Assembly (NCBI GenBank): GCA_003168355.1
Contig: PMSQ01000090.1
Coordinates: 53,149 to 114,858 of the forward strand
Direction of reading: 5' to 3'
DNA length: 61,710 nt
Source of the DNA: Acidobacteriaceae bacterium
GTDB taxonomy: Bacteria > Acidobacteriota > Terriglobia > Terriglobales > Acidobacteriaceae
A program made the translations under genes and the position numbers. Each line of letters opens with the position of its first letter. The first letter of the stretch is position 1. This document shows positions 27,243-36,475 of the stretch, in pieces. The notes beneath the pieces were generated by a model that saw nothing but the letters and a program-made list of their open reading frames with translations, was not told the DNA's origin and made no database searches.

Positions 27243-27467
27243 TCAGGCGTTCCCGGAAGAAGAAATCTTGGTGTAGACGTGACAGACGCTACCGTCAAGA
27301 ACTGTGAGAGCGCCGAATCCGCCCCAACCTGAAAAAGAATCGTATAGATTCACAGTGCGTGTAACTGCCACGCCGATTGGGACTGCGGCACAAACATTGT
27401 AGTAGGCGTTGCACCCCGATTCGCCGCATCCCCCGACTGTCAACAATGCGCCTTTGGCAACCGGCAC
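27243..27467 (-). CDS. Doubtful small Cys-containing protein or gene remnant
   Basis: A 74-codon frame with a GTG start lies in the 343-base gap between the MFS gene and the next lipoprotein gene. Unlike the shadow frames here, it is not Arg-rich: it reads like part of an exported protein (GGCGESGCNAYYNVCAAVP, then TRTVNLYDSFSGWGGFGALT). GGGAG immediately precedes the start, but no signal peptide is visible. It may be a small gene or the 3' remnant of a longer one. The rest of the gap holds nothing recognised. Confidence 0.3.
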   Translation of the reverse strand: MPVAKGALLTVGGCGESGCNAYYNVCAAVPIGVAVTRTVNLYDSFSGWGGFGALTVLDGSVCHVYTKISSSGNA

Positions 27468-27580
27468 CTCCCAACGACAAATCCTGACAAGGTAACCAAG
27501 CCCAAGCGAGGTCGGCGCGCGGTCCGGCAGGTCTTAGAATTCAGCCAACTGCGACTCGCTGGAGGCGGGTACTTGACGAG

Positions 27581-29485
27581 TCAAGGGCAGTTGGGGCAAA
27601 CCGGGGTTCGCGTGGCGAAATATCCGAAAGATAGTTCCCCGGAAGTTAAGGAATCCGTTTCGATGAAAAATCCATGAGCTGAATCGACAAAGTAAAACGC
27701 TACGGCGATTGTATTGGGGACACTGCCGGGTGAGGGAAAGAAAGTATTGCTTAACCCACCGGTGGAGCGACCGCTACTGGGAATCGTAGTGAAGGTGCCG
27801 GTAATGGGGGTGTTCGGTTCAGGTGAGAAACTCAAATCGGTGTCTATAACACCGGACAAGGTATTGGAAGTTCCGCTCACGGTGATTTGTCCGGTGCCGT
27901 CATTTTCGATTTGACCGTTGCTCTGGGTAAACTTCAATCCATATTTTCCGTTGAATGAAAATGGAGGCGCCGCTTGGGAATGGGAGAGTCCGATTCCAAC
28001 GGCCCCAAAGTTAGCGTCGGCGTCGAGTATTAGCGGGGGATTTCCATTGCCTGTGAGATAAAAAATGAACTCCGGTCCAGGACCATTAGTGGTGAAGTTG
28101 ATGGAGGTGTCGACCCGGCCAGTCCCGGCGGGGTCCAGGGTATAAGTTCCGGTGAATGAGTCGCTAATCTCCTGCTCAAGTCCAATCAGAATTTCGTCGT
28201 TGTATCCGCTCGTCAGGTTGCCGCTTGCATCGGCGGTCAATTCTCCGACCGACGCTAATGAGGCCGTTGCCCCGGTCAGGTCCTGGCCCACGATACCGAA
28301 TACGTAGTTCCCAGAGAATGCCGTGTTGCTGGTAAAAGTACCGGTGGCAGCACCCTGAGCAATGGCTACTCCAGCAGTGGAGCCGAACCCGGTGCCCGAG
28401 CCGGTATTGTCACTCTCAATCAGCTTTATGTGCAGCGCATCGACGATGTACCCCGTGAGTTGAATGGGAGTCGCGGCAAGGGAGGTCGTCAGATTAAACT
28501 TGAGTGCCCCGAATAAGTCGGGATTCGTCACAGTCCCGGAGAGGGTTGCGCTGGGAACTATGCTGCCAGAGTCGTCTTGATCAACCACGCTGCCGACTCC
28601 TGAAATTGTGTTTGGGGAATCAATTCTTAAAACGCCGCCCATGGCCATTGGCCCAATGCTAAGGTCGGAGCCGTTCACAGCGAAGGCATAGCCGCCGAGG
28701 GGCGCGGTTGTACCGGTCTGCATTTCAAGGCTTCCAGAGGATGTTTCAAAGCTGGGCTGAAGGTTAGGATTATCGAGCGTGGCAATGAGCGCCTTTGCAC
28801 TGGAAAGGAACACGAGACTCAGATTTTCGATGCCTTGCTGGCCAATGTTAACGTCCGCGGTGTTAATGGTCAGGGTTCCGCGCCCATCAGCGCCGATGTA
28901 GTACGAGCCTCCCGTGATCGGATCCGACACGGTTAGTAAATAGTCGCTATGAGTTTGCTCGCCCGACGTGATTCCGCCGTTGCCGTCAAGGAGGATTACG
29001 CCTGCCAATTGAAAAGGGCCGTTAGCATCGGTTCCCTTTGTCTGGAAAACGTAAGTGCCTTTAAGGTTGCCGGCAAAGCCCGTGATGGTGATTGCAGTAA
29101 CGACATTCTTGGTGTGGTCCGCGGTCGCAAAAGCCTCGATTGTGAATGTCTGGCTATTGCCAGAAATAATTGGAGGTGGTGTGTAAGTCGCTGCCGCGCC
29201 ACTCTGCGTGTGTAAAGGGCTCAGGGTGCCGCAGTTGACATTGGATTGGCATAACAAGGCCCAGTCCACTCCGGCATTGCTGGAGTCGTTGCTGACGACT
29301 GCCGTGATGGCGGTTGTGGAATTGAGGTTAATCGATCCAGCGGGGGCAGGGTGAAAAGCTATGGAGACGGCTGTCGTCGCTGGCGCCGGAGGATTTTGTA
29401 CATTGGTCGTGCTTTTTCCGCATCCGGCGAGAACGGAAATCATCACCGCGGAAGCGAAGATCGGAATCCATTTTCTAATTGCCAC
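27581..29485 (-). CDS. Secreted lipoprotein with repeated beta domains (paralogue of 39919 gene)
   Basis: This 634-aa protein starts with a lipoprotein signal peptide ending in LAGC, so it should be lipid-anchored after export. An Ig-like segment follows (about 35-135), then repeated beta-rich domains of roughly 120-150 residues, marked by GTYVFQTKGTDANGPF, GGYAFAVNGSDLSIGPMAMG, GNYVFGIVGQDL and FNGKYGLKF. Each runs into a glycine-rich strand set with a D..GSG.G motif. The second of these matches the C-terminal part of the lipoprotein at 39919 (GGYAF....D...P.A.GGV..ID). Composition is Ser/Thr/Gly-rich, with almost no catalytic-looking residues. It is probably a surface structural or binding protein. 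Confidence 0.75.
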   Translation of the reverse strand: MAIRKWIPIFASAVMISVLAGCGKSTTNVQNPPAPATTAVSIAFHPAPAGSINLNSTTAITAVVSNDSSNAGVDWALLCQSNVNCGTLSPLHTQSGAAATYTPPPIISGNSQTFTIEAFATADHTKNVVTAITITGFAGNLKGTYVFQTKGTDANGPFQLAGVILLDGNGGITSGEQTHSDYLLTVSDPITGGSYYIGADGRGTLTINTADVNIGQQGIENLSLVFLSSAKALIATLDNPNLQPSFETSSGSLEMQTGTTAPLGGYAFAVNGSDLSIGPMAMGGVLRIDSPNTISGVGSVVDQDDSGSIVPSATLSGTVTNPDLFGALKFNLTTSLAATPIQLTGYIVDALHIKLIESDNTGSGTGFGSTAGVAIAQGAATGTFTSNTAFSGNYVFGIVGQDLTGATASLASVGELTADASGNLTSGYNDEILIGLEQEISDSFTGTYTLDPAGTGRVDTSINFTTNGPGPEFIFYLTGNGNPPLILDADANFGAVGIGLSHSQAAPPFSFNGKYGLKFTQSNGQIENDGTGQITVSGTSNTLSGVIDTDLSFSPEPNTPITGTFTTIPSSGRSTGGLSNTFFPSPGSVPNTIAVAFYFVDSAHGFFIETDSLTSGELSFGYFATRTPVCPNCP

Positions 29486-29623
29486 AGCCAGCCTCCTCAG
29501 GCGGTTGACCCTGTTGAGAGATCCCAGGATTTAATTCGGGCAACCTCCGCAAGGTGGAGAGTTCGTTCGCGGAAGTTTTCCTGAGCTTCAAAATTCGCGT
29601 ACCGAATCCCGCATTACAACCAA

Positions 29624-31816
29624 TCACTGCCCGGTGCCCCGCAAATATATGGTTTGGGTTTGTCCCACCGTGTAAGCAACCGTAATGGTTCCTGAATTGA
29701 ATCCCACACTCTTTGGTGTGAAGGTAACGTTCACCGTGCAACTGCTTCCGGGAGCGAGGCTTTGTCCAACGCAATTGTCGGTCTCCGCGAAATTGCCTTC
29801 TGTCAGATTTCCCGTGAAATTTATCGTTGCCGTATTCGGGTCCTTTGGGTCGTTGAAGAGCGTAATCGTCTGCGGAGCGCTGGTTTGGCCCTTGGGCTGG
29901 ATTCCAAAGTTCAACCCCGCCGTGGGAGACATTCTGAGTGGGCTCGGTACATTCGCTTTTAATTCCACGGGAAAACGGCCGCTATCGATTTCGCAATTCG
30001 ATGTAGTGGTGCTGGTGCATTGCAGCGTATTCAACTCAAGGAAATAATCCAGAGCGGGGGTCAAGGGGGTGCTGGGCTGCGGCGCGAATGAAATCTCGAG
30101 GCTGCACGAAGCCAGGGGCGCGAGCAATGTCCCCGAGCAATCATCCGCGGAGATCTGGAAGTTTGGCTGCTTGCTGGTGAGATCGCTATCGCAGTTGTAG
30201 TTGATAGTGAAGCTGCTGGGAATGGGGGTGATGATGCCTGTGTCCACTTGCAACCCGCCAACTTCGCCTGAGGCGACCGGCCGCGGAAGCGTAAGAACGC
30301 CTATTGCCGGGTTTACGCACGGACTGTTTAAGGCGGGCAGAATCTGTACTGGAGCCGCGCCTTGGTTGGTAAATGACAAAAGCTGAGGCGCACTCGTCTC
30401 GGTTACGGCTTCAGCTCCGAAATCGAGTTCCGGAGTCGAAGGCACGAGAGCGCTGAAGGCTGCAGCGCTGATGGGCACAGCAAAGGCAGTATCGTTATCC
30501 GCGCTGACAGGGCTGTTCGCGGTTAACGTCGCAACCAGAGGGAACGGACAAGCGGACGGTGGCTCTCCTCCGAGTGCTGTCGATGGCAACCAGGGGCAGC
30601 TTTGCTGTGGGGAAAACGAGATGGTAATCGAACAGCTCTGCTGCGGGGCGAGAGAGAAGGCTGACCCGGACGGACTCGCACAATTATCCTGCTCCGTAAA
30701 ATTTGGGAGCCCATCGAAGTCGCTTACCCCAAAAGGGCTGGTATTTCCCGACTGGGGATTAAACGATAACGATAAGCCCGTAAGAGCTGTCCCTGATAGA
30801 CCCGTGTTTGTAAGCGTGATGGTCTGCACCGTAGGAGCTGATTCAACCTGTTGTGCGGGGAAAATGATAGAAGCGGGAGACAGCATTATCGGTTGCGCGC
30901 AACTGGTCGTGCTTCCCAACCCCAGGCAAACGTCGCCGATGTCTCCGGCGAGGTTTCCACCGGGGCAGGAGCTCGTACTCACTCCATATCCGTTTGTGCC
31001 TTCGAGAACCGCTCCGGCGGCGGAGTTCACGAAGGTGACTGGGGAGGGATTGGAAAAGCCAGCCGGGGCGCCAATCTGGCCGACGTCCAATCCGTTCGGC
31101 GCGAAGATGTGCAGAATGACGGAATTGCCGCTGATCTGGCCATTGACACTAGCGGCTGCCAAACATGGGTAGCCTTGAAAGGTTAGCGTGCCGGTCACGG
31201 TCGCGTTACTCGCTCCGATATTCTGCCCTTGCGAGAGGGTCCCGGAAACCGGGAAAAGCTGATTCCTCAGAACTGGGTCTAGAGAACTGTGAAAGCTACC
31301 CTGGATCGCTCCGGTGAGCGGTGGCACAGAGATTGCGCTCCATTGCAGCCCGGTTTGAGCGGTTCCGCAGCCCTGGCCACCGGTCGACGCGTAGGTACCC
31401 ATCATGATCGAGCTGTCGGCGCTAAGGGTTCCAGTTAGAGTGAAGGTCTGCGGACCGGCTATCGCAGTAAGGGTTACGTTCTGGCCGGTGATGGTTCCCG
31501 TGATCGGAGCCGATCCACCGTTGCAAAGTGTTGGAGAGCCTCCTGGCTGTGCCGGCAATAGGATTGAGTAAATCACCCCGCCCGTGACGGAGCCATTGTT
31601 CTGCAACAGAAACCCGCCTTGCATACCGCCCTGGAATGAATCATCGGAGGGAGCGGCCATCGTGAACTGCCAATTGCCAGCAACTGTCCCATTGCCCTGC
31701 GATTGACTGGAACTGCCGCCGCACGCCGATAAGACCGTCAGACTCGCCAGCAGAAAAAGCAAAAGAATCTTCCCTTCCGATCCGCGAGAAATTGGTGCGA
31801 ACGGTTCATGCTTCAT
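29624..31816 (-). CDS. Secreted lipoprotein with ASH-like Ig domains
   Basis: The protein (about 730 aa from ATG 31816) has a lipoprotein signal peptide ending LSAC. The first 300 residues are Gly/Ser-rich beta structure. Three ASH/choice-of-anchor-D type Ig domains follow, each with an ..FG.......S.PQ..T.TN-like opening and a C-terminal SC.I.I.F.P strand: IIFPAQQVESAPTVQTITLT, LDFGAEAVTETSAPQLLSF and LNFGIQPKGQTSAPQTITLF, the last ending in FTPKSVGFNSGTITV. An upstream ATG at 31897 adds a Lys/Arg-rich stretch from three short DNA repeats; neither start has a good ribosome-binding site. It lies downstream of the TonB receptor gene on the same strand and is probably part of the same surface system. 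Confidence 0.72.
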   Translation of the reverse strand: MKHEPFAPISRGSEGKILLLFLLASLTVLSACGGSSSQSQGNGTVAGNWQFTMAAPSDDSFQGGMQGGFLLQNNGSVTGGVIYSILLPAQPGGSPTLCNGGSAPITGTITGQNVTLTAIAGPQTFTLTGTLSADSSIMMGTYASTGGQGCGTAQTGLQWSAISVPPLTGAIQGSFHSSLDPVLRNQLFPVSGTLSQGQNIGASNATVTGTLTFQGYPCLAAASVNGQISGNSVILHIFAPNGLDVGQIGAPAGFSNPSPVTFVNSAAGAVLEGTNGYGVSTSSCPGGNLAGDIGDVCLGLGSTTSCAQPIMLSPASIIFPAQQVESAPTVQTITLTNTGLSGTALTGLSLSFNPQSGNTSPFGVSDFDGLPNFTEQDNCASPSGSAFSLAPQQSCSITISFSPQQSCPWLPSTALGGEPPSACPFPLVATLTANSPVSADNDTAFAVPISAAAFSALVPSTPELDFGAEAVTETSAPQLLSFTNQGAAPVQILPALNSPCVNPAIGVLTLPRPVASGEVGGLQVDTGIITPIPSSFTINYNCDSDLTSKQPNFQISADDCSGTLLAPLASCSLEISFAPQPSTPLTPALDYFLELNTLQCTSTTTSNCEIDSGRFPVELKANVPSPLRMSPTAGLNFGIQPKGQTSAPQTITLFNDPKDPNTATINFTGNLTEGNFAETDNCVGQSLAPGSSCTVNVTFTPKSVGFNSGTITVAYTVGQTQTIYLRGTGQ

Positions 31817-31911
31817 CCGGTTACCGTTTGTCTGGTTCGAGACGCGATCGGTTGCCGATCTTTTCTTCGTCGATCTTTCCTTTATCGATCTTTCCATGAA
31901 TGTCCAAGGCC

Positions 31912-34900
31912 TCAAAAAGCCCACTTCAAGCCAAACTGTATGGTGCGGGGCCGATGTGCATCGAGCGGGTGCAAGAAGGACGCTCCGGTGACGCAATCGG
32001 CTCCCCCATTCGCCTGAAAGCCGGCGGAATACACGGGACCGGCATAGCAACTGACAACGTTGTTCCCGCTGCTGCCCGGATTATCGGGGTCGTATATTCG
32101 GAACTGAGTGTGATTGAAAATATTGAAAAATTCCGCGCGCAACTGAATCTCACTGGACTCTGCGACCTTAAAGTGCTTTAGCAGCGCCATGTCGAAATTC
32201 AAACGGCTCGGATTGTTCAGGAAGTTTCGGCCTGCTGTTCCAAAAGTCAGTCCCCGCGGCGCCACAAACTGCGAGGGATTGCCGAGGAGCGGGCCAAAGC
32301 TCAGATAATTGTTCTGAGGTTGTATCAAGCCATGCGCAACATCCGGGTAGGAAGCCGCGATGCCGAGCCCGCTGGAAACCCCGGCGTTATCGGTGAGCGA
32401 AATGCCGGTATTGCCGGCACTGTTGATTACAGTGAATGGCGTGCCCGATTGAAACAGGGTTACGCCCGAAACTTCCCAGCCGCCGAAAATCTGGTTCATG
32501 GTTTTGGAGCAACAGCTTGACCTAGTCGAGGAGGTATCAGGCGTCTCAGGCCCAATATCCGTATCCCGGGTTAGCGGTTCAATGGCCGCCTCCCAGAACC
32601 AGCGGGCGAAATTCGGAAGCTGATACAAGTAGCTGAAATTGAGCAGATGACGTTCATCGAAATTAGAGCTCGCCCGATTCTCACGCAGGTCGTAGGAATT
32701 CAGCAGAACCGGATCACTTCGATCCGAAGCATCGTCTATAGAGTGGCTGTAGGTATAGGAGAGTCCGGCAACGAGCGGTCCGTTGGAACGTCGCAGCGTA
32801 GCCTGGAACGCGTGATAGCTGGAATCGGCTACATTCTGCAGAGAGAGAACTCTTCCCAGACCGGTGTAGGGACGAGGCAGTGAATTGACATTCGGGATGA
32901 ACGGCGAGGTGCACGCGGCTTGCAAATGGACGTACGCAGGATTCTGCGGCGTGACAATCGTTCCACTCTGCAGCAGGAATGGAGTAGTGCCATCTCCCGG
33001 ATGGCCTGCTCCCGCTATGGGCGAAACGTCGCAATCTGACAGGGTCAACGGCTCGTTCGGGCCGAACGGATTCTCGGTGGCGGGCAACGGCGCCAGTTGG
33101 TTGAGCTGGCGCTCGATGGTCAAATGCGTTCCCTTGCTGCCCACATAAGCAAAATTGGCAACGACATGCTGGGGAAGCTCCCGCTGTACACCGAAGCTCC
33201 ACTGTTGAGCGTAGGGCCAGATTGCTTTTGTCGGAATTCCCGTGACATCGAGGGGAAAAGCCGAGCCGGCGGGGGGGGCTGGATGCGAGGGATCCAGCGT
33301 ACAAGCGCTGTTGCTGGAATTAAACGCGGCCCCATAGCCGGCGTTGCCGATGCATGGATAGCTGAGAGGAAGCGGCTGCGTCATGCTCAGAACGAGAGGG
33401 GCGCTAGCTTCCAGCGAACCGGTATTGGCCTCGTTGCCCGTGCCATGCTCAAAGAAGATGCCGTAGCCGCCGCGAATCGAGGTCTTGCCATCGCCCAACG
33501 GATCCCACGCAAAACCAATCCGGGGAGCAGGATTAAACAGATGCCCATTCATGCAACCGGAAGGAGAGCCGCTAACGCCGCACTGGACTAGGCCCAGGTC
33601 GCTTATGACTCCGGGATCCAATTGGAAGGTGTTGGGATTGACCGGCACGGGTGCCGAGTTGGCGTTTTTGTCAAGAAGCACGCCGCTGAATGGGTCAACC
33701 GCAAATCGTGCCGGATTGAATTTTAGAGCTTCCCAGTTCCATGCATTGTGGTTTCTCTCGCGGTAAGTACCGAATAAACTGACCCTCAAACCGAGATTCA
33801 GCGTAAGGCGGGAAGTTACTTTCCAGTCGTCCTGGAAGTACGGTTCACCGATCTGGTAAGTCTGGTAATAGCGACGCTGCGCGGAATCCTGGGTAAAGCT
33901 TTGTATGAAGCCGGTGGTGACTCCGTTCGAAACCGCCTGAGTCAGGAAGTCAGCGAAGGCATTCCCTGTGCTGTGCGCCAGATTGCTGAACGTCAACAGC
34001 CCTTGCAGGTCGCCGGAAGCAGCCCCGATCGCGTTGTTGGTCTGATTGCGCTGGGAAAGGACATATTGGCCTCCGAACTGGAGCGTATGCCTGCCCACAG
34101 ATTTGCCGATTTCATCGCGCAGCTCATAGGTCGGATTCGTGTGGCTCCAAGGCATGTAAGACGGATCGGCCGCAAAGCCGCGACCGCCATACTCCGCATT
34201 CGTGCCCAAGAATGAAAGCCCCGGCATCTTGCCGCCAAAACCATTGTTGAACAGATATCCCATCGCGCATTGCGGGATACCGCTTGCGGGGTCAAGGCTG
34301 AGCTGAGGATTGCATTGCCCAGGGGCAGAGGGGTCTGACACCAAAGGCTGATCCAGGGTAGGATTGCGCTGAAACTGCGCGCCTCCCGGCCCGTTCTCGT
34401 CAACCAGCGTGATGTTCGAGTTGACGTAGCTTATGACCAAATCGTTCAGCAGCGTGGGCGAGATGGTGTGTGTCAGCCGAGCGACCAAGCTTGTACCCGG
34501 CCCGGTGAACTTGTTCTCCACGGTGGGAAACGTGTTGCGCACAATGCCCCACTGCGGCGTCAGAACAGTGGTATCCCAAGAATCATGGATATAGCGAAAC
34601 GACGCTCTGAGTTTCGCGGTCAGGGCCTGATCAATGTGAAACAACTCTTCGCGCCAATACGTGGAAGGAGAAACCGCGGCGTTGTAACAATGATTTGGAT
34701 CGGTGGGATCCGGGTTCGCAACGATGTAGTTGCAGCCGTTGGGAGAGTTCGGCAGCGGTATAAGATTTGCTTCCAGGATCGCCAGAGCGTTCTTATCCAC
34801 GCCGATATTCGCGGGCGTCCCGTTAATTTGCTGACCCTCCAGATTGTAGATCGGCTGGAGACTCGCGGGATCGCCACCCAGCGACGGACAATCCGGAAAG

Positions 34901-36081
34901 TTCTGGCGACTGAAACTAAGCGAGGCGGAAGTCCCGAGCAGCGGGCAAACGTCGCTGAAATCGAAGACCTGTGAAACCAAACCGTTCGCGTTGGGTGGGC
35001 CCAGATTCTTTTGGATCCCCTGTGGCGTCATCACCAGACCGCGCTCTTTCAGCGACGGTACTGCCTGGTTGTAGTCTGTGGGGGTTTTCTCCAAACGGAC
35101 TTCCTCAGAAAAAAAGAAAAAGGTCTTGTCTTTCCTGGTGTTGTAAACGCCGGGAATGGTCAGCGGTCCGCCGAGGGTGCCACCGAAATCCTGCCGGCGA
35201 TAGAGCGGTGCGCCGCCCGGAGGATCGAAATAGTTGCGCGAATTAAACGCCTCGTTACGGATGAAATCGTACAGGTTTCCGTGCAGCTTCTCGGTCCCGG
35301 ATTTCGTGGTGACTTGCACCGTGCCGGATGCCGTGCGCCCGAATTGAGCACCGTAATTGGAGGTGAGGACCTTCACCTCCTGAATAGCATCCAGGCTTGG
35401 GTAAACCATGAGTGTGCTTGAAGCGCCATTGAGGCCGGTATTAAGCACGTCGCTGCCGTCCACCTCGAAGGTGTTGTACTCGACGCGACCGCCGTTTACG
35501 CTGTATTTCACGCTGCCCACGACTCCCACCTTGGCTTCGTCTTGCCCGGTCTGGTTGCTGACGCCGGGAGCAAGCGCGATGAGCTGCGTGAAATTCCGGC
35601 CGTTCAGTCCGATGCTGACTACTTCTTTTTGAGTAATCGTGCCAGAGACGCTGGCGGTCTCAGTCTCTACTCGTCCTACATTGCCGGATTCCACGTTCAC
35701 TTCGGTTTTCTCACCCGCCGGTTCCAGTGGGGCGTCCAGAGTTACTTCGAGGCCCGCAGTTAGCGTGATGTAGTCCAGAGTCTTCACTGCAAAGTTAGGA
35801 GCAGTTATGGACAGGCTGTAAGTGCCGGCATCGAGATCAACAAAGGAATACACGCCCTTTTCGTTTGTCTGGGTTTCCTGCTTAAACGCTGCCCCATTAC
35901 TCAAAACTACTTTTGCGCCTGTGACGACTGCCTGCGTTTGGTCCGTGACCGTCCCGTGAATGGCAGCCTTGTCGTTCGCTTTTTTCTGTTGCTCCTGGCT
36001 AACGGCAAGCCAAGGCAGCAGAAGAGAAAGCGCAATGACGCAACTGGCGCGACAAAAGTCACGAGGCGAAAAAGATCTCAC
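31912..36081 (-). CDS. TonB-dependent receptor, Oar-like, with CarboxypepD_reg-like N-terminal domain
   Basis: This large outer-membrane transporter has about 1389 aa. The GTG start at 36081 is chosen because GGAGAGG lies five bases upstream and it gives a clean signal peptide (ALSLLLPWLAVSQ). The N-terminal domain is carboxypeptidase-regulatory-like: IHGTVTDQTQAVVTGAKVVL, then GVYSFVDLDAGTYSLSI. The plug follows with NGGRVEYNTFEVDGSDV, YPSLDAIQEVKVLTSNYGAQ and FGRTASGTVQVTTKSGT. The barrel ends in an aromatic residue (GLKWAF). Energy would come from TonB-ExbBD, encoded elsewhere. Substrate is unknown. The gene is divergent from a PstS-like gene across an intergenic region with a PHO-box-like array, so a phosphate-related nutrient is possible. 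Confidence 0.9.
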   Translation of the reverse strand: MRSFSPRDFCRASCVIALSLLLPWLAVSQEQQKKANDKAAIHGTVTDQTQAVVTGAKVVLSNGAAFKQETQTNEKGVYSFVDLDAGTYSLSITAPNFAVKTLDYITLTAGLEVTLDAPLEPAGEKTEVNVESGNVGRVETETASVSGTITQKEVVSIGLNGRNFTQLIALAPGVSNQTGQDEAKVGVVGSVKYSVNGGRVEYNTFEVDGSDVLNTGLNGASSTLMVYPSLDAIQEVKVLTSNYGAQFGRTASGTVQVTTKSGTEKLHGNLYDFIRNEAFNSRNYFDPPGGAPLYRRQDFGGTLGGPLTIPGVYNTRKDKTFFFFSEEVRLEKTPTDYNQAVPSLKERGLVMTPQGIQKNLGPPNANGLVSQVFDFSDVCPLLGTSASLSFSRQNFPDCPSLGGDPASLQPIYNLEGQQINGTPANIGVDKNALAILEANLIPLPNSPNGCNYIVANPDPTDPNHCYNAAVSPSTYWREELFHIDQALTAKLRASFRYIHDSWDTTVLTPQWGIVRNTFPTVENKFTGPGTSLVARLTHTISPTLLNDLVISYVNSNITLVDENGPGGAQFQRNPTLDQPLVSDPSAPGQCNPQLSLDPASGIPQCAMGYLFNNGFGGKMPGLSFLGTNAEYGGRGFAADPSYMPWSHTNPTYELRDEIGKSVGRHTLQFGGQYVLSQRNQTNNAIGAASGDLQGLLTFSNLAHSTGNAFADFLTQAVSNGVTTGFIQSFTQDSAQRRYYQTYQIGEPYFQDDWKVTSRLTLNLGLRVSLFGTYRERNHNAWNWEALKFNPARFAVDPFSGVLLDKNANSAPVPVNPNTFQLDPGVISDLGLVQCGVSGSPSGCMNGHLFNPAPRIGFAWDPLGDGKTSIRGGYGIFFEHGTGNEANTGSLEASAPLVLSMTQPLPLSYPCIGNAGYGAAFNSSNSACTLDPSHPAPPAGSAFPLDVTGIPTKAIWPYAQQWSFGVQRELPQHVVANFAYVGSKGTHLTIERQLNQLAPLPATENPFGPNEPLTLSDCDVSPIAGAGHPGDGTTPFLLQSGTIVTPQNPAYVHLQAACTSPFIPNVNSLPRPYTGLGRVLSLQNVADSSYHAFQATLRRSNGPLVAGLSYTYSHSIDDASDRSDPVLLNSYDLRENRASSNFDERHLLNFSYLYQLPNFARWFWEAAIEPLTRDTDIGPETPDTSSTRSSCCSKTMNQIFGGWEVSGVTLFQSGTPFTVINSAGNTGISLTDNAGVSSGLGIAASYPDVAHGLIQPQNNYLSFGPLLGNPSQFVAPRGLTFGTAGRNFLNNPSRLNFDMALLKHFKVAESSEIQLRAEFFNIFNHTQFRIYDPDNPGSSGNNVVSCYAGPVYSAGFQANGGADCVTGASFLHPLDAHRPRTIQFGLKWAF

Positions 36082-36225
36082 GAACACCTCTCCGGGAAAA
36101 GTCACGTGTTGGACGATGGGAAACGAACGCGGATACTACATGATGAAAAAGCCGCAGAATGTTAAATGTGCGTGAATGGTTGATGAACATTTCGCGATTG
36201 AAACTACACGTTGACTCTGAATCGA

Positions 36226-36280
36226 GTCACAAACATTTCACAAACTCTTCATCCTGCCGTAACACCTAAACCCGTATGCT
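36226..36280 (+). promoter_or_regulatory. PHO-box-like 11-bp direct-repeat array with -10 candidate
   Basis: Four hexamers recur at an exact 11-base period: GTCACA (36226), TTCACA (36237), TTCATC (36248) and GTAACA (36259). This spacing and wording resemble PhoB/PhoP boxes, whose units repeat every 11 bp. Ten bases after the last unit lies TATGCT (36275-36280), placed where a -10 element follows a PHO box. Transcription would run towards the PstS-like gene at 36476, giving a leader of nearly 190 bases. TGACTC at 36212 and GAGTCA at 36224 also form an inverted repeat. The rest of the 36082-36475 gap shows nothing clear. Confidence 0.5.
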
Positions 36281-36475
36281 CCCGCCTGAAGTACCGAGCG
36301 CAAGTTTGTCAGGCTCAGTCAGTTCAAAAGCGCACGACGCCAATAGCCAGTGAGACGTTCTCTCGTGGGACCGTTTTGGTTAGCACACACAACTTCTGCG
36401 TGCGGCAGAACGCGCCGCATGCGCACCGGGATTGTTAGGTTCTGAACTCAGATCAAATTTCAGAAAGGAATATCC

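Noticed and set aside
26082-27332. Long open frame (416 codons) overlapping the MFS gene in another phase
   Set aside because: Composition is shadow-like (Arg, Gly, His and Pro rich) and the MFS frame has clear transporter motifs.
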